NCBI RefSeq assembly: GCF_017743995.1
Contig: NZ_JAGHRB010000021.1
Location: 1 to 55,625 of the forward strand
Length of the DNA stretch: 55,625 nt
Origin: Ruegeria sp. R13_0
GTDB taxonomy: Bacteria > Pseudomonadota > Alphaproteobacteria > Rhodobacterales > Rhodobacteraceae
Reading direction: 5' to 3'
Positions within the stretch are counted from its first letter, which is position 1. Each line of letters starts with the position of its first letter. The notes under the pieces are model-generated. The model was not told the origin of the DNA, did no database searches, and saw only the letters and a program-made list of their open reading frames with translations. Below, piece after piece: positions 14,662 to 21,999 of the stretch. Both the position numbers and the translations under genes were made by a program.

Positions 14662-15339
14662 ATGTCTGGTGCGAAATCCGGCCCGGCTGGGCTGGTCGAC
14701 CATATCGAAGAAACCCTGATCGCGGTGCTACTTGGCCTGATGACGGCCGTGACCTTTGCCAACGTGATCGCGCGGTTCTTCTTCAACTCGAATATCCTGT
14801 GGGCGCTTGAGCTGACGGTCTTCCTGTTTGGATGGCTGGTGCTTTTGGGGGCGTCTTACGCCGTCAAGAAACACGCCCATCTGGGTGTGGATGCGATCCT
14901 GAACATGCTGGCCCCTGCGCCGCGTCGAATTCTGGCGCTGATCTCGGTTGCCTGTTGCCTGGCGTTTTCGCTGCTGTTGCTGAAGGGGTCCTATGATTAT
15001 TGGGCTGTCTTCGCTGATCTGCCGCCAACCTCTGGGCGCTGGTTTCCCACGGGTCTGAATTTTGACGCGCGCAGTCAGAGCTTTTACGAAGTTGACGATA
15101 TCCCGATGATCGCGCCTTTCCGCTTTCTCGAGGACTTGATCAACTACGGCGAATATTACGAAAAGCTGCCCAAAGTTGTTCCTTACTTCATCCTACCGCT
15201 GTCGATGTTGCTGCTGGTGATCCGCTTTGCGCAGGTCGCTGTGCAGATCTGGCGTGGTGAAGCGGATCGTCTGGTCGCCAGTCACGAGGTTGAGGACGAG
15301 ATCGAAGAGGTTCGTGCGCAGCAAGGAGAGCATGACTAA
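14662..15339 (+). CDS. dctQ: TRAP transporter small membrane subunit
   Basis: A 225-residue DctQ-family protein with four transmembrane segments (about residues 15-36, 45-65, 90-112 and 170-190). The typical FANVIARFFFNSNILWALELTVFLFGWLVLLGASYA stretch covers the first two. It is longer than the usual 160-190 residues because of a loop of about 55 residues between helices three and four (DLPPTSGRWFPTGLNFDARS) and an acidic tail ending EEVRAQQGEHD; this longer form is common in the C4-dicarboxylate group. It pairs with DctM in the inner membrane. Its stop shares one base with the dctM start (TAATG). Confidence 0.9.
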   Translation: MSGAKSGPAGLVDHIEETLIAVLLGLMTAVTFANVIARFFFNSNILWALELTVFLFGWLVLLGASYAVKKHAHLGVDAILNMLAPAPRRILALISVACCLAFSLLLLKGSYDYWAVFADLPPTSGRWFPTGLNFDARSQSFYEVDDIPMIAPFRFLEDLINYGEYYEKLPKVVPYFILPLSMLLLVIRFAQVAVQIWRGEADRLVASHEVEDEIEEVRAQQGEHD

Positions 15340-16715
15340 TGGACGTTGTACTTCTATTTTCCATGGTCATCGGCCTGCTGCTGATCGGGGTTCCGATTGC
15401 GGTGGCACTTGGCCTCAGCTCGACCCTATTCCTGCTGATCTATTCAGACAGCTCACTAGCTTCGGTTGCAGGCACGCTGTTTGAGGCGTTCGAGGGGCAC
15501 TTTACCCTTCTGGCGATCCCGTTCTTTATCCTCGCCTCGTCCTTCATGACGACCGGAGGGGTGGCACGGCGGATCATCCGGTTCTCGATTGCCTGTGTGG
15601 GGCACCTTCCGGGCGGTCTGGCGATTGCGGGCGTGTTTGCCTGTATGCTCTTCGCGGCGCTTTCGGGGTCTTCTCCTGCAACAGTTGTGGCCATCGGCTC
15701 AATCGTCATCGCAGGGATGCGTCAGGTTGGCTATTCCAAGGAGTTCGCCGCCGGTGTGATCTGTAACGCCGGTACGCTGGGTATCCTGATCCCGCCGTCG
15801 ATTGTGATGGTTGTTTACGCGGCCGCCGTTGAGGTCTCGGTCGGGCGTATGTTCCTTGCGGGGGTCATCCCTGGCCTGATGGCGGGTGTGATGCTTATGA
15901 TCACCATTTACGTCATGGCCAAGGTCAAGAACCTGCCCAAGGGCGATTGGAAGGGTTGGGGTGAGATCTTTGTCTCCGCCCGCGAGGCCGGTTGGGGCCT
16001 GTTCCTGATCGTGATCATCCTCGGCGGTATCTATGGGGGCATCTTTACCCCGACCGAGGCTGCTGCGGTGGCTGCTGTCTATGCTTTCTTCATCGCAAGC
16101 TTTGTCTACAAGGATATGGGGCCGCTTAGCACCGAGGAAGGCACGCAGAACCTGTCGTTGCTTAAAAAGCCCTATGCGTTGCTCACGGCTTTCTTCCACC
16201 CCGATACCAAGCACACGCTGTTCGAGGCCGGCAAGCTGACCGTCACGCTTTTGTTCGTGATCGCCAACGCGTTGATCCTTAAGCACGTGCTGACGGATGA
16301 GCAGGTCCCGCAACATATCGCCAGCGCCATGCTGTCGGCCGGGCTGGGTCCGGTGACCTTCCTGATCGTGGTAAACGTGATCCTGCTGATCGGTGGTCAG
16401 TTCATGGAGCCTTCGGGCCTGCTGGTGATCGTGGCGCCTCTGGTGTTCCCAATTGCGATCGAGTTGGGCATCGATCCGATCCATCTGGGCATCATCATGG
16501 TGGTCAACATGGAGATCGGGATGATCACACCTCCGGTCGGGCTGAACCTGTTCGTGACCTCGGGCGTTGCCGGTATGCCGATGATGGGCGTCGTGAAGGC
16601 CGCGCTGCCGTTCCTGGCTGTGCTGTTCGTCTTCCTGATCATGGTGACGTATATCCCGTGGATATCGACCTTCCTGCCCAACACCTTCATGGGGCCGGAA
16701 ATCATAACCAATTAG
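15339..16715 (+). CDS. dctM: TRAP transporter large membrane subunit
   Basis: A 458-residue DctM protein with about twelve transmembrane helices that form the sodium-coupled transport channel. Family landmarks are PIAVALGLSS near residue 19, the LFAALSGSSPATVVAIGSIV block near 104, GTLGILIPPSI near 145, GIFTPTEAAAVAAVYAF near 230 and MEIGMITPPVGLNLFV near 390. A loop of about 45 residues with a polar sequence (DMGPLSTEEGTQNLSLLKKP) separates the two halves. The gene ends the operon and is followed by a strong terminator. Together with DctP and DctQ it makes a complete secondary transporter for organic acids. Confidence 0.93.
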   Translation: MDVVLLFSMVIGLLLIGVPIAVALGLSSTLFLLIYSDSSLASVAGTLFEAFEGHFTLLAIPFFILASSFMTTGGVARRIIRFSIACVGHLPGGLAIAGVFACMLFAALSGSSPATVVAIGSIVIAGMRQVGYSKEFAAGVICNAGTLGILIPPSIVMVVYAAAVEVSVGRMFLAGVIPGLMAGVMLMITIYVMAKVKNLPKGDWKGWGEIFVSAREAGWGLFLIVIILGGIYGGIFTPTEAAAVAAVYAFFIASFVYKDMGPLSTEEGTQNLSLLKKPYALLTAFFHPDTKHTLFEAGKLTVTLLFVIANALILKHVLTDEQVPQHIASAMLSAGLGPVTFLIVVNVILLIGGQFMEPSGLLVIVAPLVFPIAIELGIDPIHLGIIMVVNMEIGMITPPVGLNLFVTSGVAGMPMMGVVKAALPFLAVLFVFLIMVTYIPWISTFLPNTFMGPEIITN

Positions 16716-16732
16716 CGCGGCCTAGCGCTGGG

Positions 16733-16763
16733 AAACCGGGCGGTGTTGCCGCCCGGTTTTTTT
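16733..16763 (+). terminator. Intrinsic terminator of dctPQM
   Basis: An 11-bp perfect stem AAACCGGGCGG/CCGCCCGGTTT around a TGTTG loop is followed by an unbroken T run. It lies 18 bp after the dctM stop. Confidence 0.92.
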
Positions 16764-16804
16764 CATGCCTTGAAGATCGTCTATGAATGCTTACCTAAGG
16801 TGCC

Positions 16805-16849
16805 GAGGACGACCTCCCCAATTCGGGTAGATCATGCGGGACGACCCGC
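16805..16849 (+). ncRNA. Guanidine-II (mini-ykkC) riboswitch
   Basis: Two short hairpins each carry an ACGA tetraloop: GAGG-ACGA-CCTC at 16805-16816 and GCGGG-ACGA-CCCGC at 16836-16849, with 19 nt between them. A pair of stem-loops with ACGR loops is the defining feature of the mini-ykkC class, which binds free guanidinium. The second hairpin ends 5 nt before the AAGGGG ribosome-binding site (16855-16860) of the SMR exporter gene, the usual arrangement for control of translation. The downstream Gdx-type gene is the most common partner of the class. Confidence 0.85.
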
Positions 16850-16868
16850 TTGAACAAGGGGTTACCTC

Positions 16869-17180
16869 ATGGCATGGATCATGCTTGTTTTTGCCGGAGT
16901 TCTTGAGATTGTTTGGGCGGGTGCGATGAAGCAGTCCGACGGCTTCACGCGGCTATGGCCGACGGCGATCATGGGGATTTCCATGATTGGCTCGTTTGGC
17001 TTGTTGTCCCTGGCGATGCGGGATCTGCCGCTGAGCACAGCCTACACGATCTGGGTCGGTATTGGTGCGGTCGGTGCGTTTCTGGTGGGCGTGACGGTTA
17101 TGGGCGAGGCTCTGACGCCCCTGCGCCTTTTGGCTGCCGCGCTGATCATCGCCGGGATCGTGACAATGAAACTGGCCTGA
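16869..17180 (+). CDS. gdx: Guanidinium exporter of the SMR family (Gdx/SugE)
   Basis: A 103-residue small multidrug resistance protein with four transmembrane helices. The essential glutamate is E13 in AGVLEIVWAGAMK, with W16 placed as in Gdx proteins; the GFTRLWP loop and TAYTIWVGIGAVGAF helix 3 match SugE/Gdx rather than the EmrE group. Gdx proteins work as antiparallel dimers and export guanidinium in exchange for two protons. The guanidine-II riboswitch directly upstream makes guanidinium a much safer substrate than quaternary ammonium compounds. The gene appears to be transcribed alone, convergent with tpiA, whose stop lies 12 bp away; only a weak GGCC hairpin lies between. Confidence 0.92.
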   Translation: MAWIMLVFAGVLEIVWAGAMKQSDGFTRLWPTAIMGISMIGSFGLLSLAMRDLPLSTAYTIWVGIGAVGAFLVGVTVMGEALTPLRLLAAALIIAGIVTMKLA

Positions 17181-17192
17181 AAAAGGCCGGTT

Positions 17193-17942
17193 TCAAACAC
17201 TTTCAAGAGCGTCGATAATACCCGAAAAATCGGCAGCTTTCAGGCTGGCCCCACCGACCAACGCGCCATCCACATTGGACACACCAAAAATCTCGGCCGC
17301 ATTGGACGGTTTGACCGAACCACCATAGAGCAGACGCACCGAGCGCCCGACGCCCTCGCCAAAGCGACGCTCAAGCCGGGCGCGGATGAAGTCATGGACC
17401 TCGCCGATCTCGTCGAGTGTCGGAACCTTGCCGGTGCCGATGGCCCAGATCGGTTCATAGGCGACAATCAGGTTCTCACCGGTGGAGCGGTCCGGGATTG
17501 AGCCCGACATCTGACCTCCGATGATGTCCAGTGTATTGGCGGCCTCGCGCTGCTCAAGGCTTTCGCCGACGCAGATGATCGCCTGAAGGCCAGCCTCCAT
17601 CACGGCGTTGGCCTTGGCGCGTACATCTTCGTTCTGCTCGCCATGGTCCTCGCGTCGTTCGGAATGGCCCAGAATCACGGCCGTGGCCCCGGCGTCTTTC
17701 AGCATCTCGGCGCTGGTGTCGCCGGTATGCGCACCCGAAGGTGCGGCGTGGCAATCCTGTCCACCGACGGCAACGCCCGTGCCTTGGGTGCGTTCCGCGG
17801 CCCGGTGCAACAGCGTGGCGGGGGGACAGATCAGCACATCAACGCTGGGCGAGGGGTGTTTCGCGGCAAGCGCGTCCAACTCGCTCAGCGCCGCGCTGGT
17901 TCCGTTCATTTTCCAGTTTCCAGCCGCCAGTTTGCGCCGCAT
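17193..17942 (-). CDS. tpiA: Triose-phosphate isomerase
   Basis: A 249-residue TIM barrel that interconverts glyceraldehyde 3-phosphate and dihydroxyacetone phosphate. The catalytic residues are all visible: K11 in AAGNWKMNG, H93 in VILGHSERR and E163 in VAYEPIWAIGTG, and the phosphate-binding LLYGGSV and GALVGGASL loops follow. The start at 17942 is the normal beginning of the enzyme; the longer frame crosses the divergent promoter. It is divergent from the 2-oxoglutarate oxygenase and convergent with the guanidinium exporter. No palindrome of the kind seen at the gap genes was found in front of it. Confidence 0.95.
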   Translation of the reverse strand: MRRKLAAGNWKMNGTSAALSELDALAAKHPSPSVDVLICPPATLLHRAAERTQGTGVAVGGQDCHAAPSGAHTGDTSAEMLKDAGATAVILGHSERREDHGEQNEDVRAKANAVMEAGLQAIICVGESLEQREAANTLDIIGGQMSGSIPDRSTGENLIVAYEPIWAIGTGKVPTLDEIGEVHDFIRARLERRFGEGVGRSVRLLYGGSVKPSNAAEIFGVSNVDGALVGGASLKAADFSGIIDALESV

Positions 17943-18069
17943 CTCCGCGTCCCCCTTGTTGATACCTTGTGGTTTTGTCCTGCGATACCACCCTTGGTCG
18001 GGCCTTACAATTCCGGTTGCAGTTCCGGTGTTGGAAAGGCAGGGTCCGCGCAGCGATTCCGAGGGTCCC

Positions 18070-18981
18070 ATGATCGACAAACTCAACCTTGAAAAACTGG
18101 ACAATCAGGACATTGATGAGCTTGCCAGATTGCTGCGGGCCGTCGGGCAGGTGGGGTTTTTGACCGTCGGCAATACCGGGCTGAGCGCCGAGCGGGTTCA
18201 GCAGATGATCGAAGCCTACCGCGCCTTTTTCCATTTGCCCGAGCAGGAGAAAAAGTCGGTCGATATGGCGTCAACCGGTTCGAACCGAGGTTGGGGCGCG
18301 CCGAAATCCGAACAGGTCGATCCAAACGCGAATCCCGATTTCAAGGAAGTGTTCGATTGCGGTTTTGAGCTGCCGCCGGAAAACCCGTATCGCGCAGAAA
18401 ATCTCAGCGTCTATGCCCCCAACCTTTGGCCCACAAAGCCTGAAGGGTTCCGCGAGGCTGTTCAGTCCTATTACACCGACGCCTGCGACGTTGCGATGCG
18501 CGTTCTGCGCGCAATTGCGGTGGCTCTGGGGCGCGGCTCGGACAGTTTTGACGACGCGTTTGACACGCCCATGGCGTTGCTGCGTGGGAACTACTATCCG
18601 CAGCGTCCTGATTGGGCCGGAGAGAAGGATTTCGGCATCGGCGCGCATACCGACTATGGCTGCGTGACCCTTTTGGCGACCGACGGCACTGCGGGGCTTG
18701 AGGTGCGGATGCCCGATGGTAGCTGGGAAAAGGTCGAAGCCGAGCCGGGCGTGTTCATCATCAACTTTGGTGAGATGTTGGAGTTCTGGACCGCCGGTCG
18801 CGTCAAGGCGACCGAGCATCGAGTGGTTGGCGGCACGAATGAGAGGATCTCGGTCCCGCTGTTCTTCAACCCGTCCTACCACACGAACGTGGCCCCTCCG
18901 ACGTCAGATCAGGTGATCACCGCCGGAGAGCACCTGACACGGCGCTATAATGAGACCTACATTCACTTGAACGCTGGTTAG
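18070..18981 (+). CDS. Isopenicillin-N-synthase-type 2-oxoglutarate/Fe(II) oxygenase
   Basis: A 303-residue oxygenase with an N-terminal DIOX_N domain (to about residue 110) and a 2OG-FeII_Oxy domain. The iron ligands are H193 and D195 in GAHTDYG and H250 in TEHRVV; R259 with S261 in RISVPLF binds the co-substrate. The middle stretch GWGAPKSEQVDPNANPDFKEVFDCG is typical of the bacterial members of the family that resemble plant gibberellin and flavonol oxygenases. The substrate is unknown and the neighbours give no clue. The start is ATG at 18070; a much longer open frame upstream is antisense to tpiA and is rejected. The stop codon overlaps the convergent sufA stop. Confidence 0.88.
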   Translation: MIDKLNLEKLDNQDIDELARLLRAVGQVGFLTVGNTGLSAERVQQMIEAYRAFFHLPEQEKKSVDMASTGSNRGWGAPKSEQVDPNANPDFKEVFDCGFELPPENPYRAENLSVYAPNLWPTKPEGFREAVQSYYTDACDVAMRVLRAIAVALGRGSDSFDDAFDTPMALLRGNYYPQRPDWAGEKDFGIGAHTDYGCVTLLATDGTAGLEVRMPDGSWEKVEAEPGVFIINFGEMLEFWTAGRVKATEHRVVGGTNERISVPLFFNPSYHTNVAPPTSDQVITAGEHLTRRYNETYIHLNAG

Positions 18982-19343
18982 GATTGCTGGGCAAGGGTTT
19001 CGTCGAACTTGATGGATTCGCCGCAGCCGCAGGCGTCGACAACGTTCGGGTTCTTGAACTTGAACCCGGATTCCAGCAGCGAAACCTCGTAGTCGATTTC
19101 GGTGCCGAACAGAAACATCTGCGCCATTGGGGCAATCATCACGCGCGCACCGTCTTGTTCCACAACTTCGTCATGAGGATCGGCCTCATCGACGTAGTCC
19201 ATGGTATATTCCATGCCCGCGCAGCCGCCTTTCTTGACACCGATGCGCAGACCGGCATGGCCGCCGGACTTCATCAGGCGGGTGATCTGCTCTGCCGCTT
19301 TGGGCGTCATGGTCACGGCTTGTTTGCCGGGGATGCCGAACAT
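18978..19343 (-). CDS. sufA: A-type iron-sulfur carrier protein (SufA/IscA)
   Basis: A 121-residue HesB/IscA-family protein that receives iron-sulfur clusters from the assembly machine and passes them to target enzymes. The three conserved cysteines are C41 in KGGCAGMEY and C105/C107 in DACGCGES. A glycine/lysine-rich GLRIGVKKGG strand precedes the first cysteine. A 10-residue N-terminal extension (MFGIPGKQAV) precedes the family's TMTPKAAEQI. It lies alone with sufT about 750 bp away on the same strand; the core suf genes are not in the window. Convergent with the oxygenase, with overlapping stop codons. Confidence 0.9.
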   Translation of the reverse strand: MFGIPGKQAVTMTPKAAEQITRLMKSGGHAGLRIGVKKGGCAGMEYTMDYVDEADPHDEVVEQDGARVMIAPMAQMFLFGTEIDYEVSLLESGFKFKNPNVVDACGCGESIKFDETLAQQS

Positions 19344-19549
19344 CTGAGTCTCCGTCGTCGCGCGATAGATGTAATTTAGGGTCGTCTTTCAGCAGGCTCA
19401 AGTCAGAGCGCCCTTATAAAATGAAATTTGATACTGAATGCGCGTGCGCGTCCGTGTTGCTTTCGCATTGAGGATTGGCTTAGCCTGTTTTTGGGTGATC
19501 ATAGTCACGCGGTTGGGATCAGAGATCATTTTGGGGAGATTTAAGTGAA

Positions 19550-19888
19550 ATGAATGGGTTAGAGCGCAAAGTGAAAGTATCTCTTGGGGTTTTCTTTGTT
19601 GGGGGAACCCTTTTGTTTGTGTCAGGTCCGTCCTTTGCCGACGAAAGTCAGACACGACACCCAGTGAATTGCGCAACAGCCGAAGGCGATCTGCGCGCGA
19701 TTGCGGCTGAGAAGAAACATGCTGAGGACAAGCAATTGGAAAGCGTTGCCGCTATCACTCCTGCAGGCGCTTTGCTGGGTTTGGTGACGGGGACCGAGAA
19801 CAAGCGATTGAAGATGCTGTCCGGCGACTACATCAAGCAGCTCGATGCGCGATCCGCTGAAATCCAAGCCAAGTGCGGGGTCAGCTAA
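19550..19888 (+). CDS. Exported protein of unknown function
   Basis: A 112-residue protein with a signal peptide (positively charged MNGLERKVK, hydrophobic VSLGVFFVGGTLLFVSG, cleavage near SFADE). The mature part has two cysteines, one in NCATAEGDLRAI near residue 41 and one in AKCGVS at the end, which could form a disulfide. Between them is an acidic/basic helical region (AAEKKHAEDKQ), a glycine-rich hydrophobic ITPAGALLGLVTG stretch that may touch the membrane, and a second helix (LKMLSGDYIKQLDARSAEI). Similar small periplasmic proteins occur in Rhodobacterales, but I know of no function. GGGGAG lies 11 nt before the ATG; a terminator follows. Confidence 0.75.
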   Translation: MNGLERKVKVSLGVFFVGGTLLFVSGPSFADESQTRHPVNCATAEGDLRAIAAEKKHAEDKQLESVAAITPAGALLGLVTGTENKRLKMLSGDYIKQLDARSAEIQAKCGVS

Positions 19889-19900
19889 GGGCTAAAGAAA

Positions 19901-19924
19901 GACCGCCCTCGGGCAAGGGCGGTC
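19901..19924 (+). terminator. Terminator of the exported-protein gene
   Basis: A 9-bp perfect stem GACCGCCCT/AGGGCGGTC with a 6-nt loop follows the stop by 12 bp; the tail CAATTT is only weakly T-rich. The 176 bp from here to the sufT stop show no gene. Confidence 0.65.
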
Positions 19925-20100
19925 CAATTTCGGGGCCGGTACCATGGGGGGCGGTGTCTTCCAGTCAGGCCCATGTGCAAGTGCGTTTGGGAGTGCAAAC
20001 ACGTGCGCCGCATGTGTCCCGCAGTACTGTGACAGTCGCTCTACACTTTGGTAACAGACGGGTTAACCTTTTGTGACAAAGGCTTAGTTGGGTGCTGATG

Positions 20101-20463
20101 CTACATAAAGCCCAGTTCAAGCCGCGCTTCGTCTGACATCATTTCCATGCCCCAGGGCGGTTCCCAGGTCAGTTCGACGTCGACTTCCTTCACGCCAGCA
20201 ACGGGTTCGATGGCTTCCATGATCCAGCCGGGCATATCTCCGGCAACGGGGCAGCCCGGTGCGGTCAGGGTCATGATCACCTTGACGGCGTTGTCGTCCT
20301 TGATGTCGATCGTATAGATCAGGCCCAGGTCGTAGATATTGACCGGAATTTCCGGGTCAAAGACCGTCCGGCACGCTTCGACCACCTGATCATACAGGGG
20401 GTGTTCAATGCTCGATGGCGCAATCAAGGGTGCGCCTTCTAACTGTTCACTCGGGTGAGTCAT
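20101..20463 (-). CDS. sufT: Iron-sulfur assembly protein SufT (DUF59/MIP18 family)
   Basis: A 120-residue protein with one DUF59 domain: VVEACRTVFDPEIPVNIYDLGLIYTIDI (residues 27-55), the cysteine motif MTLTAPGCPVAGDMP near 65-78 and the final VELTWEPPWGMEMMSDEARLELGF. The full set of motifs places it with the SufT group that takes part in maturation of iron-sulfur proteins, not with the phenylacetate-degrading PaaD group. GAGG precedes the ATG. It shares strand and process with sufA, although a plus-strand gene lies between them. A long imperfect palindrome (20558-20655) stands between its promoter region and the NfeD gene. Confidence 0.88.
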   Translation of the reverse strand: MTHPSEQLEGAPLIAPSSIEHPLYDQVVEACRTVFDPEIPVNIYDLGLIYTIDIKDDNAVKVIMTLTAPGCPVAGDMPGWIMEAIEPVAGVKEVDVELTWEPPWGMEMMSDEARLELGFM

Positions 20464-20557
20464 CTTTGCCTCGGGTCAGTTGCCTGAGTGTTTATATAGG
20501 GAACAGGTCTGGCAGCGTCCAGTCGTGCAATGACTCTTGGGCGCTGCCTATCCTTGC

Positions 20558-20655
20558 AGCGTTTTGGGTTAACCCGTGACACGAATACCCTGCCACGCTT
20601 TCAGCGTTCTCGGGACATTCGTGTCGCTTTGTGTTTCAGGTAAACCCGAAACGCT
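20558..20655. repeat. 98-bp nested imperfect palindrome
   Basis: Outer arms at 20558-20574 and 20639-20655 match at 15 of 17 positions (AGCGTTTTGGGTTAACC against the complement of the other). Inner arms GACACGAAT (20578-20586) and ATTCGTGTC (20617-20625) match perfectly, and a CGCTTTCAGCG hairpin sits in the centre. The element begins at the base right after the stop codon of the NfeD gene on the minus strand. A similar nested structure follows the CBS gene at 42614. Confidence 0.7.
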
Positions 20656-20937
20656 TTAGTCGTTGATATCACGTTCAAACGTTTTCACCTGCCCATGCGG
20701 GTGCGCGAAGGTTTTACGTAGGGCCAGCCATGCGACCAGCGACAGAACCGCGAAGATCAGCATCAGAACCGGCAGAGAGGGCGCAAGACCCGGGATCAGC
20801 AGCAGCAGGCCAGTACCTGCTGCCCCGATGGCGAATCCGAGAAAGATGAACCCGGGCAGGACGATCTCGAGAATGCCGAGCGCTAGAGCGCCCGCCATCC
20901 AGATCCACCACGTCATCCAAAACGGGTCTGCCATCAT
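20656..20937 (-). CDS. Short NfeD-like membrane protein
   Basis: A 93-residue protein with two to three transmembrane segments (about residues 8-28, 30-50 and 54-72), including ILEIVLPGFIFLGFAIGAAGTGLLLL, the typical core of truncated NfeD proteins. A short polar tail (FAHPHGQVKTFERDIND) ends it; the soluble OB-fold domain of full-length NfeD is missing. It is coupled to the SPFH gene upstream by an ATGA overlap. NfeD and SPFH proteins regularly occur in pairs and are thought to organise membrane microdomains or quality control. Confidence 0.85.
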   Translation of the reverse strand: MMADPFWMTWWIWMAGALALGILEIVLPGFIFLGFAIGAAGTGLLLLIPGLAPSLPVLMLIFAVLSLVAWLALRKTFAHPHGQVKTFERDIND

Positions 20938-21824
20938 TTAACCCCTTTGAGCATCTTGAACGCATCGCCAAACGCCTCGAGCGCATTGGCCGGCACTACA
21001 ATCGTCTGCTTACCTGTACCATTACCCAGAGCATTCAGCGATTCCACCTGTTTCAGGGCGACCTGGTACTGAGCGGCCTCGATGCCGTTGTCCTGAATAG
21101 CCTTGGCAACAACGCCGGTTGCGTAGGCTTCGGCTTCGGCCTGAATGCGGCGGGCCTTTGCGGTTTGTTCGGCCGCGTAGAGTTCAGCGTCCGCCTGCAG
21201 CTCGACCGCGCGTTTCTGACCTTCTGCCTCAGTGACCTGCGCGCGACGCGCGCGCTCGGCGTTCAACTGCTGCAGCATCGCATCACGGGTAGCCTGATCG
21301 AGGTTCACGTCCAGAATCTCGGCCCGGGTCACTTCGATACCCCAGTCATCGACGGCGGTTTCGACACTTGTCTGTATCTGTGAGATCAGTTGGGCGCGGT
21401 TCGACTGTACTTCATCCAGATCCATCTTGCCGATTTCAGCCCGGACGATCCCTGCGACCGTGGTCGCAATCGCGCCGTCTACGTCACGGATACGGTAGAC
21501 GGTCTTTTCCGGCTCGAGAATGCGGTAGAAGACCGAGGTGTCGATCTGCACCAGCACGTTGTCCTTGGTGATCGCGTCCTGCGTTGCGTTGGGCAGCTGA
21601 CGCTCAAGAATGGATATCTTGTGACGTGCAACATCCAGAAACGGAACGATAAAGTTGATCCCCGGCCCAAGGACCGAGTGCAGGCGTCCGAACCGTTCCA
21701 CCACGTATTTCTCAGATTGGGGAACGATTTTGATACCTTTGAAAATGACGACCACCACCAGAATGGCGGCCAAAAGGTAAATGATATTCGACGAAAGCAA
21801 TCCGATGATCTGCTCTTCTGTCAT
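20934..21824 (-). CDS. SPFH/stomatin-like membrane protein (paraslipin type)
   Basis: A 296-residue protein with one N-terminal membrane helix (IIYLLAAILVVVVIFKGIKIV, residues 14-34), an SPFH/Band 7 domain (about 35-190, with VPQSEKYVVERFGRLHSVLGPGINFIVPF and ITKDNVLVQIDTSVFYRI) and a long alanine/glutamate-rich coiled coil (195-250), followed by a conserved GTGKQTIVVPANALEAFG tail. The family forms large oligomers at the membrane and works with proteases or NfeD partners. The downstream gene is the paired NfeD protein, and the overlap shows they are one operon. The start at 21824 follows GAGGAC. Confidence 0.92.
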   Translation of the reverse strand: MTEEQIIGLLSSNIIYLLAAILVVVVIFKGIKIVPQSEKYVVERFGRLHSVLGPGINFIVPFLDVARHKISILERQLPNATQDAITKDNVLVQIDTSVFYRILEPEKTVYRIRDVDGAIATTVAGIVRAEIGKMDLDEVQSNRAQLISQIQTSVETAVDDWGIEVTRAEILDVNLDQATRDAMLQQLNAERARRAQVTEAEGQKRAVELQADAELYAAEQTAKARRIQAEAEAYATGVVAKAIQDNGIEAAQYQVALKQVESLNALGNGTGKQTIVVPANALEAFGDAFKMLKGVK

Positions 21825-21844
21825 AACTGTCCTCTTTTATTGTG

Positions 21845-21854
21845 TACTATAGTA
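21845..21854. promoter_or_regulatory. Small palindrome before the SPFH gene
   Basis: TACTATAGTA is a perfect 10-bp palindrome 21 bp upstream of the SPFH start and could overlap a -10 region. It is short enough to be chance. Confidence 0.25.
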
Positions 21855-21999
21855 TACATTTGGGGATTGAGTCGCCCGATTTCAACTCTGGTATGGCGGG
21901 AACCTGGGTGGTTGCAAATCCAGAATACCCGAAGTTTACGGCTGAACCTAAAGACAGTGACCGCTTTGCATCTGTGAATGCTTGCGCTATCGGGTGAGG

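Noticed and set aside
17608..18069. N-terminal extension of the 2-oxoglutarate oxygenase by 154 codons
   Set aside because: It runs antisense through tpiA; the ATG at 18070 gives the normal family beginning.
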